Positions 1-6,465 of a stretch of 8,081 nt of DNA are shown here, piece after piece. Both the position numbers and the translations under genes were made by a program. The DNA is from Actinomycetes bacterium (GTDB lineage: Bacteria; Actinomycetota; Actinomycetes; Streptosporangiales; Streptosporangiaceae). Below the pieces are notes generated by a model. It made no database searches. It was not told the DNA's origin and saw only the letters and a program-made list of their open reading frames with translations. The DNA lies in contig JAFACJ010000893.1 in NCBI GenBank assembly GCA_023425615.1, positions 1 through 8,081 of the forward strand, given 5' to 3'. Each line of letters starts with the position of its first letter. The first letter of the stretch is position 1.

Positions 1-1157
1 AGCGTGGTCTTGCCCGAGCCGTTGGGCCCGACGAGCGCCGTGATCTTGCCCGGTTCGGCGGTGAAGGAGACATCGTCGACGGCGAGGTTGCCGCCGAACC
101 GCTTGGTGGCGCCCGCCACGGTGAGCCGTAGCCCGTCGACGGCGGGGAAGCCCACGGAGTCCGGGTCGACCGGCGCCGCCGCCTCCTGCCCCCGGCCGCG
201 GCGCGTCCGCGGCGCCGCCCTCCGCATGAGCCGTGTGGCGGCGCCCGCGAGCCCGTTGCGCAGGAGCAGGCCGCCGATGATCAGGAAGGCGCCGTACGCG
301 ATCAGCGAGTACTGGTCGAAGACCGTGATCCGCAGCGGCCCGATCTCCATGATCGCGGCACCCACGATCGCGCCGTAGACGCTCATCTCCCCGCCGAGGA
401 TGGCGGCTGCCAGGATGACGATCGCCAGTTCGAGCCCGAAGGTCGAAGGCGAGAGGTAGGAGTCGAGGTAGGCGGTGAAGCAGCCGGCGATCCCCGCCGG
501 GACGGCGCTGAGCGCGTAGGCGGTGACCTTCGTCGCGTACGGCGACGTGCCGATCGCGGTGGCCAGCACCGGGCTCTGCTTCAGGACGAGGAACGAGGCG
601 CCGTGCCGGGAGACCGCGATGTTGCGGAAGACGGCGAACCAGGCGGCCGCGACGAGGATGACGACGCTGGTGAAGGCGTTGCCGTCGAGTTCGGCGCCCA
701 GGACCGCGGGGACCGGGATCCCGTTCAGCCCCTCCAGCCCGCCGAGGCTGTCGCCGAAGACGTTGATGACCGAGGGGATGAGCAGCACGACGAAGAACGA
801 GGTGATCGCCAGGGCCCAGCCGCCGAGGCGCAGCCCGGGAAGCCCGGTGATCACGCCGAGGACGACGGCCACGACGATCGCCGCGGCCATGCACACGAGC
901 AGGTCGTTGACGACGTTGATCGAGAGGTAGCCGGTCGTGTACGCGCCGGCCGCGTAGATCGGCACCTGTCCCAGGGCGAGTTCGCCCGCGTAGCCCAGGG
1001 TCAGGTTCAGTCCGCTGACGACGAGGGAGAGGATCGCGATGAGGGTGATCAGGCGGATCGTCGCGCCGTTCAGGCCCAGCCAGGGCAGGGCCGCCAGCAG
1101 GGCGACGACGATGGGCCAGGCGGCCAGCGCCGCTCTCGGTCCGGTGTGCGGCGTCAT
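1..1157 (-). CDS. livM: LivM-LivG fusion: ABC importer permease joined to ATPase (3' end cut by window edge)
   Basis: Inner-membrane permease of a branched-chain-amino-acid-type (HAAT) importer, fused to its own nucleotide-binding domain. The 385 residues visible read open to base 1. Residues 1-300 are a LivM-type membrane domain: successive hydrophobic helices, the family segment SGLNLTLGYAGELALGQ (48-64), and the conserved late stretch AAAILGGEMSVYGAIVGAA (250-268). After a basic, Ala/Pro-rich linker (about 305-340) an ABC ATPase starts: TKRFGGNLAVDDVSF (351-365), then Walker A GPNGSGKTT (377-385) exactly at the window edge. ABC signature and Walker B lie outside. Start ATG at 1157 overlaps the LivH stop as ATGA, with AGGAG 8 nt upstream. 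LivM-LivG fusions are known in this family, though separate genes are more common. Substrate is not readable from the permease; HAAT systems carry amino acids, amides, urea and, in some bacteria, aromatic acids. Confidence 0.93.
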   Translation of the reverse strand, partial: MTPHTGPRAALAAWPIVVALLAALPWLGLNGATIRLITLIAILSLVVSGLNLTLGYAGELALGQVPIYAAGAYTTGYLSINVVNDLLVCMAAAIVVAVVLGVITGLPGLRLGGWALAITSFFVVLLIPSVINVFGDSLGGLEGLNGIPVPAVLGAELDGNAFTSVVILVAAAWFAVFRNIAVSRHGASFLVLKQSPVLATAIGTSPYATKVTAYALSAVPAGIAGCFTAYLDSYLSPSTFGLELAIVILAAAILGGEMSVYGAIVGAAIMEIGPLRITVFDQYSLIAYGAFLIIGGLLLRNGLAGAATRLMRRAAPRTRRGRGQEAAAPVDPDSVGFPAVDGLRLTVAGATKRFGGNLAVDDVSFTAEPGKITALVGPNGSGKTT

Positions 1158-2020
1158 ACCGTTCTCTCCTTCCGTCCTCCCGCCAGCCCCTGGGGGAAGG
1201 CGAGCAGGGTCACCGCGAACACCAGGAACACGACGATGTCCCGGTAGAGCGGTCCGATGTAGCGGGCGCCCAGCGCCTCGATGACCCCGATCGCGAACGC
1301 GGCGAGGAGCACGCCGCGGTGGCTCCCGACACCGCCCAGCACCAGCACGACGAAGCCCTTCACCGCCAGCACGAGCGCCAGCGAGGGCGCCGCGAACGTC
1401 TTGGCGACCAGCAGCGGCCCGAGCAGCCCGCCGACCGCGGAGGCGAAGGCGAAACCCCACATCGACAGGGCGCCCACGTTGATCCCGCGGAGCTGCGCGG
1501 CCTCGCGGTCGTCGATCTGGGCGAGCGCGGCGAGACCGACCCTGGTGCGCCGGGTGACGGCCTGGAGCGCGACGGCGAGCACGATGGCCGCGGCGATGAC
1601 GATGAGGTCGAGCGGCTGCGTCCGGCTTCCGAAGAAGAGGACGAGTGTCTCGTCCGGTCCGAAGAACGGGACGCGCAGCGCGTCGGCGCCGAAGGCCAGG
1701 GCGAGGACCCCGGTGATGACGGTCGCCACCCCCACCATGGTCACCAGCTCGGCGCTCCCGGTGGCCCTGCGCAGCGGCTGGATCGCCAGCCGCTCCTCCA
1801 GGACTCCGACGAGCCCGGCCAGGAGGAAGGCGATCAGGAAGACCAGCGGGGTGGGAAGGCCGCCGATGCTGTAGGCCCAGTAGGCCACGTACATGCCGAG
1901 GACCATCAGGTTCGCGTGCGCGAAGTTGAGGACGCCCGATGCCAGGTGCGTCATGTTGTAGCCGAGCGCGACCATGGCGTAGATCGCCCCGATCGCGAGT
2001 CCGGCGATGATGTCCGTCAT
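1154..2020 (-). CDS. livH: LivH-type ABC importer permease
   Basis: Second membrane subunit of the Liv/HAAT importer; expected to pair with the LivM domain of the next gene. The 288 residues match the usual LivH length and are almost wholly hydrophobic. Family landmarks: GLAIGAIYAMVALGYNM near the N-terminus (7-23), NFAHANLMVLGMYVAY (32-47), the cytoplasmic ATPase-coupling loop around residues 160-180 (RVGLAALAQIDDREAAQLRG), and the C-terminal VLVLGGVGSHRGVLLAAFAI (225-244) with a closing FPQGLAGG. Start ATG 2018-2020 has GGGAGA 6 nt upstream and overlaps the preceding SDR stop as ATGA; its own stop overlaps the LivM start the same way, so translational coupling is likely. No substrate-binding protein gene lies next to it in the window. 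No broken motifs seen. Confidence 0.94.
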   Translation of the reverse strand: MTDIIAGLAIGAIYAMVALGYNMTHLASGVLNFAHANLMVLGMYVAYWAYSIGGLPTPLVFLIAFLLAGLVGVLEERLAIQPLRRATGSAELVTMVGVATVITGVLALAFGADALRVPFFGPDETLVLFFGSRTQPLDLIVIAAAIVLAVALQAVTRRTRVGLAALAQIDDREAAQLRGINVGALSMWGFAFASAVGGLLGPLLVAKTFAAPSLALVLAVKGFVVLVLGGVGSHRGVLLAAFAIGVIEALGARYIGPLYRDIVVFLVFAVTLLAFPQGLAGGRKERTV

Positions 2021-2856
2021 GGTCTGTCTCCCGGCTGCTCGTCACCGACGCCGCCCGTGACGTTCGGGAACCGTCCCGTGGCGACGCCCGCCATGTATCC
2101 GCCGTCGGCCCAGATCACCTGTCCGGTGACATAGCCGGCCGCGGCGCTGTTGAGGAAGGCGAGCACCGCCGCCTGCTCGTCGGGCCCGGCCATCCGGCCG
2201 AGCGGTCGCGGAATGGAGTCGAGGAAGGCCGAGCCGCGTGACGCGCGCGACGCGTCGAGGATCGGCGTCTCGGTGAGTCCGGGTGCCGCGCAGTTCATGC
2301 GGACGCCCCGTGCGGCGAGCTCGACGGCCCGCGTCATCGTGTACCAGACCAGGGCGTCCTTCGACACGGCGTAGCCGGTCCCGATCCGCTCCCGGTGCTC
2401 GCGGCACCAGCGCGTCGCCGACCGCCGGTCGGGCGCGGCCAGCAGGCCGGCCACCAACTCGCGCCGCCGCAGATGGTGCGAGGCGGCGATCGAGGCGGTG
2501 TGCACGACGGCCGCGCCGCCGGACATGCGTTCCAGGAGCCGTTCGGTCAGCTCCCTGGTCCCCACGAAGTTGACGCCCACGATCTCCGCCGGGTCGGCGA
2601 GCCCGGAGACACCCGCGACGTTGAACAGGGCGTCGACCCTGCCGCCCACGGCGTCGGCGGCCTCGGCGACCGACCGGGAGTCCGCGAGGTCGACGGGGTG
2701 GAATCCGGTGACCGGCGCCGACGTGGCGCGGAGGTCCAGGCCGATCACCTCGGCGCCCTCGCGGTGCAGGAGGTGGGCCAGGCGCTCGCCGATGCCCGAC
2801 GCGCATCCGGTGACCACGACCCGTTTGCCGCCGTATCCCAGATAGTCACGGCTCAT
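2017..2856 (-). CDS. SDR oxidoreductase, 3alpha-hydroxysteroid dehydrogenase / coniferyl-alcohol dehydrogenase type
   Basis: Short-chain dehydrogenase/reductase of 279 residues, cytosolic, interconverting a secondary alcohol and a ketone (or an aryl alcohol and aldehyde). Cofactor motif TGCASGIG (16-23); Asp41 at the end of the second strand (GLDLR) predicts NAD(H) over NADP(H). NVAG (79-82), Asn96, Ser122, Tyr162 and Lys166 (YAVSK) give the complete catalytic set. Ser-to-Tyr spacing is 40 residues instead of the usual 13 or so; the insertion (about 126-158, rich in Arg, His, Leu) is like the one in Comamonas testosteroni 3alpha-hydroxysteroid dehydrogenase/carbonyl reductase, and the AAPGLTETPIL segment (190-200) and late GYVTGQVIWADGG (241-253) also resemble that protein. 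The same subgroup is often labelled coniferyl-alcohol dehydrogenase, so steroid specificity is not proven. A 20-residue Gly-rich tail is extra. Start ATG 2 nt after the upstream stop, GAGGAGA 8 nt before it. Confidence 0.9.
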   Translation of the reverse strand: MSRDYLGYGGKRVVVTGCASGIGERLAHLLHREGAEVIGLDLRATSAPVTGFHPVDLADSRSVAEAADAVGGRVDALFNVAGVSGLADPAEIVGVNFVGTRELTERLLERMSGGAAVVHTASIAASHHLRRRELVAGLLAAPDRRSATRWCREHRERIGTGYAVSKDALVWYTMTRAVELAARGVRMNCAAPGLTETPILDASRASRGSAFLDSIPRPLGRMAGPDEQAAVLAFLNSAAAGYVTGQVIWADGGYMAGVATGRFPNVTGGVGDEQPGDRP

Positions 2857-2858
2857 GT

Positions 2859-4610
2859 TCACGATCTCCTCTGCTGTCCCGGGCGCCCCGGAAGGCAGTC
2901 GCCGCGCGTGTCGGCGATGTCGTTGGCGGCGACGTACCCGAACGTCATGGCCGGGCCGAGCGTCGCTCCCGCGCCCGCGTAGCTGCGTCCCATGACCGTC
3001 GCCGACGCGTTGCCCGTCGCATACAGGCCGTCGATGGCCGAGCCGTCGGCGCGCAGCGCACGGGCCCGCTCGTCGGTGACGACGCCGCCGTTGGTGCCGA
3101 GGTCGGAGAGCACGAGGGCGAAGGCGTAGTAGGGCCCCTCGCCCAGCGGCGCCAGGTTGGGGTGCCGCAGCGTGCGGTCGCTGTAGTACCGGTCGTAGAC
3201 GCTGTCCCCGCGGTGGAAGTCCGTGTCGCTCCCGGCCTCGGCCATCTGGTCGTACCGGTCGGCGGTGCGGCGCAGCCGGTCGGCGGGGACGCCGATGCGC
3301 TCGGCGATCTCCTCGATCGTCCGCCCGGTGACGACGGACCCGGACTCCGTCCAGGAGGCGGGCAGCCGCCGCCCCGTAGGTACCGGCGCGAACGGGATCC
3401 TGGGCAGCGGAAGGTGTCCGAAGATCACATAGCGTCGCCAGCACCACTCGTTGGTGATCAGCCACACCGGGATGTGCCGGACGCCCGCGCCCTCCCCCTC
3501 GATCATCGTGTAGCCGAAGTCCTGGTAGGGCGCCGCCTCGTTGATGAACCGGTCGCCGTCGCCGTTGACGATGAACTGCGCGGGCATCATCCGCTCGTTG
3601 AGGCTGAACTGCACCCGCCCGTCGCCCCACGCCACCGCGGGGTACCACCAGGCGCCGTCCATGAGCGCGACGTCCGCGCCCGCCCGCTGGGCGGCGGTGA
3701 TGCCGTCGCCGGTGTTCGACAGGGCGCCGAGGCTCAGGTCCGGGTCGGCGTACGGCTGGTGGGCGCGGCGCAGTTCGGCGCCGTGGTCGAACCCGCCGGA
3801 GGCGACGATGACGCCGTCCCGTGCCCCGACCCGCAGGACGGAGCCCGCCCTGCTGATCTCGGCGCCGGTCACCCGGCCCGTCTCGTCGGTGATCAGCGAG
3901 GTCATGGGCGAGTCGAGCCACAGCTCCAGCCCGCGCTCGCGGAAGGCGAGCATCAGCCGGGTGATGAGGGCCTGGCCCATCGTCACCACGCGCTCGCCGA
4001 GCAGCCGTGCCCGCGCCATGCGCCACAGCAGCCGGACGAAGAGCAGCTTGCCCTTCCAGGTCTGGCGCAGCCGGTAGAAGTCGACGAGCTCGTTCGGACC
4101 GATCCACAGTCCCCGCGGCGCCACGGCGTGCGGGGGCAGCAGCGTGTCGGCGTCGGAGCCGAGGGCGCGCAGGTCGATAGGGGGGATGTTGATGACGCTT
4201 CCCTCGGCGGAGCCGCCGGGAAGCTCGGGGTAGTAGTCGGGGTAGCCGGGCTTCCACACGAAGCGCAGGTGCTCGCTCGCGCCCTCCAGGAAGGCGAGCA
4301 TCTTCGGGACGTGTTCCAGGTAGGCGCGCAGCCGGCTCTCGCCGACCGTCCCCTCGGTGATCCGGCGGAGGTAGCCGAGGACCTCCTCGCGATCGAGGCG
4401 TACCCCCGCGCGGACCTGCGCCGGAGCCCCCGGCGCCCAGATGCCGCCGCCGGACAGGGCGCTCGAACCGCCGAAGTGCGACGCCTTCTCCACGACGAGC
4501 GTGCTGAGCCCGCGGGCGTCGGCGGCCAGCGCCGCGGTGAGGCCGCCGGCGCCTGAGCCGATGACGAGGACGTCGACGGTGTGGTCGTAGTCGCTGCGGT
4601 TACCGGTCAT
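2859..4610 (-). CDS. kstD: 3-ketosteroid Delta1-dehydrogenase-like FAD flavoprotein
   Basis: FAD-dependent dehydrogenase of 583 residues, cytosolic, expected to introduce a 1,2 double bond next to a ring ketone. Rossmann FAD motif VIGSGAGG (16-23) with ribose-binding Glu41, then [13 protein letters not shown] (46-58). The four active-site residues of Rhodococcus erythropolis KstD1 have counterparts: Tyr119 = Tyr126 (in PDYY), Tyr318 = Tyr362 ([10 protein letters not shown]), Tyr487 = Tyr544 and Gly491 = Gly548 (SYAGAG). SDLGTNGG (502-509) and LGPAMTFGY (551-559) are further family landmarks. It is longer than the roughly 510-residue KstD1, mainly through a basic, hydrophobic segment at about 175-225 in the substrate domain; longer KstD forms of about 560-580 residues are known. 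Start ATG 4608-4610 overlaps the hydroxylase stop by 11 nt; GAGG and GGGAG lie close upstream. Substrate could be a steroid or another cyclic ketone. Alternative labels: fumarate-reductase-type flavoprotein or Delta4-5alpha dehydrogenase, less likely given the tyrosine set. Confidence 0.9.
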   Translation of the reverse strand: MTGNRSDYDHTVDVLVIGSGAGGLTAALAADARGLSTLVVEKASHFGGSSALSGGGIWAPGAPAQVRAGVRLDREEVLGYLRRITEGTVGESRLRAYLEHVPKMLAFLEGASEHLRFVWKPGYPDYYPELPGGSAEGSVINIPPIDLRALGSDADTLLPPHAVAPRGLWIGPNELVDFYRLRQTWKGKLLFVRLLWRMARARLLGERVVTMGQALITRLMLAFRERGLELWLDSPMTSLITDETGRVTGAEISRAGSVLRVGARDGVIVASGGFDHGAELRRAHQPYADPDLSLGALSNTGDGITAAQRAGADVALMDGAWWYPAVAWGDGRVQFSLNERMMPAQFIVNGDGDRFINEAAPYQDFGYTMIEGEGAGVRHIPVWLITNEWCWRRYVIFGHLPLPRIPFAPVPTGRRLPASWTESGSVVTGRTIEEIAERIGVPADRLRRTADRYDQMAEAGSDTDFHRGDSVYDRYYSDRTLRHPNLAPLGEGPYYAFALVLSDLGTNGGVVTDERARALRADGSAIDGLYATGNASATVMGRSYAGAGATLGPAMTFGYVAANDIADTRGDCLPGRPGQQRRS

Positions 4611-6264
4611 TGTCTCCCACCTCTTCCGGGATCGCGTCCGACAGGTCCAAGGCGAGCGCCGCGGCCAGCCGCCGCGTGGTCTCCGACGCGCGCTGCGCCA
4701 TGCAGGCGGCGGCGACGCACCGATCGGGGCGCAGGAAGACGACCGACTCCTTGTGCCCGTCGAACCACGCCTTCAGCGGGCCGGTGTCGCCGACGACGAG
4801 CACCTCGGGCGGGAAGGCGTCGGCGCCGAGCTGCGCCTTGGGCACCACGGCGACGAGCCTCGCCCCGAGCCCGCGCCAGATCGCCAGCGCCGCGTCGTCG
4901 AGGATCGCCGTCGGGTCGTTGTTCCAGCACACGACGGCGAACCAGTCCCCGATCGCGTCGTCGAGGAGCACGGCGCCGTCCGCGGTCCTGACGACCGGCT
5001 GGATGAACAGCCGCCCGACCGGCGAGTCGGGGCCGGGCAGCGGGACGATCGCGCCGCTGCGGTACCGCGGCATCGGCTTGAACCGCATCTCCACGACATA
5101 GCGCTTCAGCGCCGGGAACGCCGAGGCGGCGGAGGCGACGCGGTCGCGTACCCAGGCCAGCGGGCGGTTGCGGATCGAGATGATCCGCCCGACGGTGGTG
5201 GACAGGTCGATCATCGCGCGGGCGTGGTCGCGCCGCTCCTGGTCGTAGGTGGACAGCAGGTCATCGCCGCAGAGGCCGAGGACGACGGAGGCGAGCTTCC
5301 AGCCGAGGTTCGCCGCGTCGCGGATGCCGCTGTTGTACCCCTGCCCCTGCCAGACCGGCATGAGATGGGCGGCGTCGCCGGCCAGGAGGACGCGGCCCTC
5401 GCGGAACGTCCCCGCGATGCGGGAGTGGTGGGTGTACACCCGGTGCCGGATGACCTGCGCCTTGCGCGGGTCCGGCACGAACGGCCGCAGCAGGCGGTAC
5501 AGGAACTCCTGCCGCTCGGCCTCCTCGTCCGTCTCCTCCGGCATGATCATGAACTCGAACCTCCGGATCCCGTGCGCGATCGAGATGGAGGCGAACGGGC
5601 GCTCGGGGTCGGCTCCGACATAGCTGTTGGGGGAGCCGAGCGGGTCGTTCTCGAGGTCGACCACCAGCCACCGGGTCGAGGACGTCGTCCCCTCGAAGCT
5701 CGTCCCGATCAGGCGGCGGGTGAGGCTCCTGCCTCCGTCGCACCCGACCAGGTAGCGCGCGCGGACCTCGCGGATCGCGCCGTCCCGCGCGCGGATCCGG
5801 ACGGTCACCCCGTCGCCGGTGTCCTGGAAGGTCTCCACCTTCGTGCCCCAGGCGACCTCGGCCGAGGGGTGGCGCGCCAGGCCCGCCAGGAGTTCGGCGT
5901 CGACGAGCGGCTGCACGAATCCGTTGCGCTTGGGCCAGCCGTAGTCGGTGCCGCTCGGCGCGATCTCGGCGAGCACCTGGCCCCTGCCGTTCACGAACCG
6001 CAGGATCTGGTCGGGGATCGTGTGCCGCTGCACCCGGTCGACGAGCCCGATCGCCTGGAACGTGCGCAGCGACTCGTCGTCGAGGCCGACGCCGCGGGGG
6101 TAGTCGATGAGCTCCGTGCGCTCCTCGGCCACGAGCACCGAGACGCCGCGCGCGCCGAGGAGGTTCGCCAGCGTCAGCCCCACCGGGCCGGCACCCACGA
6201 CGAACACATCCACATGATCGCCGGACGCGGGGGACGGCACCGTACGCCGGGGACTGGAACCCAT
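4600..6264 (-). CDS. mhpA: MhpA-type 3-(3-hydroxyphenyl)propionate hydroxylase family FAD monooxygenase
   Basis: Single-component group A flavoprotein monooxygenase: NADH reduces FAD, which hydroxylates a phenol ortho to its OH. In E. coli MhpA the substrates are 3-(3-hydroxyphenyl)propionate and 3-hydroxycinnamate. With the chosen start the protein is 554 residues, as for E. coli MhpA. Visible motifs: GAGPVG (24-29), the MhpA-like [17 protein letters not shown] (52-68), [11 protein letters not shown] (109-119), DG motif CDGGRS (175-180), RRFEFMIMP (234-242), GD motif [19 protein letters not shown] (295-313), and a thioredoxin-like C-terminal domain from about 400 (RFKPMP, then FIQP, LRPDR). 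Start: ATG 6262-6264 has GAGAGG 6 nt upstream; in-frame GTG 6312 and ATG 6303 lie in the operator/promoter region and add a non-family N-terminus. First gene of the minus-strand unit. MhpB/MhpC-type ring-cleavage partners are absent from the window, so the true substrate remains open. Confidence 0.92.
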   Translation of the reverse strand: MGSSPRRTVPSPASGDHVDVFVVGAGPVGLTLANLLGARGVSVLVAEERTELIDYPRGVGLDDESLRTFQAIGLVDRVQRHTIPDQILRFVNGRGQVLAEIAPSGTDYGWPKRNGFVQPLVDAELLAGLARHPSAEVAWGTKVETFQDTGDGVTVRIRARDGAIREVRARYLVGCDGGRSLTRRLIGTSFEGTTSSTRWLVVDLENDPLGSPNSYVGADPERPFASISIAHGIRRFEFMIMPEETDEEAERQEFLYRLLRPFVPDPRKAQVIRHRVYTHHSRIAGTFREGRVLLAGDAAHLMPVWQGQGYNSGIRDAANLGWKLASVVLGLCGDDLLSTYDQERRDHARAMIDLSTTVGRIISIRNRPLAWVRDRVASAASAFPALKRYVVEMRFKPMPRYRSGAIVPLPGPDSPVGRLFIQPVVRTADGAVLLDDAIGDWFAVVCWNNDPTAILDDAALAIWRGLGARLVAVVPKAQLGADAFPPEVLVVGDTGPLKAWFDGHKESVVFLRPDRCVAAACMAQRASETTRRLAAALALDLSDAIPEEVGDNDR

Positions 6265-6270
6265 CGTTGA

Positions 6271-6276
6271 CCTCTC
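6271..6276 (-). promoter_or_regulatory. Ribosome binding site deciding the hydroxylase start
   Basis: GAGAGG on the minus strand, 6 nt before ATG 6264. The two farther in-frame starts (GTG 6312, ATG 6303) have no comparable site, and using them would place the start inside the candidate promoter/operator. Confidence 0.6.
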
Positions 6277-6294
6277 ACTCGCAGGGGGGCACCA

Positions 6295-6315
6295 CTTGTG
6301 CATATAACGCACAAG
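6295..6315. promoter_or_regulatory. Perfect inverted repeat, probable operator
   Basis: Half-sites CTTGTGC (6295-6301) and GCACAAG (6309-6315) are exact reverse complements separated by 7 bases (ATATAAC), a dyad of 21 bp with half-site centres 14 bp apart. It sits 31-51 bp upstream of the hydroxylase ATG in the divergent region, over the best -10 candidate for the minus-strand unit. Geometry suits a dimeric one-domain regulator acting as repressor. The regulator is unknown and its gene is not in the window; the half-sites do not match the KstR or KstR2 steroid-regulon consensus as I know them. Confidence 0.65.
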
Positions 6316-6331
6316 CTGTTGCGATAGTCAC
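6302..6331 (-). promoter_or_regulatory. Candidate promoter of the minus-strand operon
   Basis: Read on the minus strand: -35-like GTGACT (6331-6326), 18-nt spacer, -10-like TTATAT (6307-6302). Transcription would begin near 6295, leaving a leader of about 30 nt before the hydroxylase ATG at 6264, which fits. The -10 lies in the spacer of the inverted repeat at 6295-6315. Motif matches are partial (four of six for the -35). Confidence 0.4.
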
Positions 6332-6398
6332 ACACTAGCCAGCCACCTGCGGTCCGTCAACGGTTCATCTTTCGGAAACATCGTGACGTGTGAAGATA

Positions 6399-6404
6399 TA
6401 GAGT
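6399..6404 (+). promoter_or_regulatory. Weak -10 candidate for the plus-strand flavoprotein
   Basis: TAGAGT fits the actinomycete -10 pattern TAGRRT and lies 62 nt before the ATG at 6466. No convincing -35 is seen 16-19 nt upstream. An alternative AT-rich -10 (TAAATA, 6414-6419) is equally possible, so the exact promoter is unresolved. Confidence 0.22.
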
Positions 6405-6429
6405 GCTTTGATGTAAATATCGCTCAACC

Positions 6430-6443
6430 TGACCGCAAGGTCA
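6430..6443 (+). promoter_or_regulatory. Small dyad with GCAA loop in the leader of the plus-strand gene
   Basis: TGACC (6430-6434) and GGTCA (6439-6443) are perfectly complementary around GCAA, a GNRA-type tetraloop. The dyad ends 10 nt before the GGGAGG ribosome binding site at 6454-6459. As RNA it would be a compact hairpin; as DNA it could be a short operator. Only 5 bp long, so chance is possible. Confidence 0.3.
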
Positions 6444-6465
6444 CGGAATCGATGGGAGGCGCACC

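Larger units (their letters stand above)
6265..6465. other. Divergent intergenic regulatory region
   Basis: The only non-coding stretch of note in the window, 201 nt between two start codons facing away from each other, visibly richer in A/T than the flanking genes (AT-rich runs around 6302-6307 and 6395-6420). It holds the inverted repeat at 6295-6315, the dyad at 6430-6443, a short palindrome CCGTCAACGG (6354-6363), and candidate -10 boxes in both directions. No small ORF with a convincing ribosome binding site and no terminator is seen. Its layout suggests joint control of both transcription units. Confidence 0.7.

Noticed and set aside
2017..4257. One minus-strand open frame extending the SDR upstream to give a 746-residue protein
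   Set aside because: Upstream of residue MSRDY (2856) it reads out of frame through the KstD-like gene and is Arg/Pro/Gly-rich with no domain; the SDR has its own strong ribosome binding site and family-correct N-terminus at 2856.
3162..4556. Long plus-strand open frame antisense to the KstD-like gene
   Set aside because: Composition is the Arg/Gly/Ala/Val/Asp-rich shadow expected opposite high-GC coding DNA; no recognisable motif, while the opposite strand encodes a clear flavoprotein.
2859..4610. Membrane anchor in the KstD-like protein (hydrophobic/basic stretch near residues 185-225)
   Set aside because: The stretch is interrupted by many Arg/Lys residues and occurs in longer soluble KstD homologues; more likely part of the substrate domain or a peripheral contact.
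4753..6270. Long plus-strand open frame antisense to the hydroxylase
   Set aside because: Same shadow composition; the minus-strand frame carries all MhpA-family motifs.
6265..6312. N-terminal extension of the hydroxylase from GTG 6312 or ATG 6303
   Set aside because: Adds residues not typical of MhpA, lacks a ribosome binding site, and overlaps the candidate promoter/operator; ATG 6264 gives exactly the family length.
6295..6443. KstR/KstR2 operator
   Set aside because: Neither the AAC..GTT-type nor the CAAG..CTTG-type dyad known for these regulators is found; the perfect dyad present has the half-sites in the opposite sense (CTTG outer left, CAAG outer right, 7-nt spacer).
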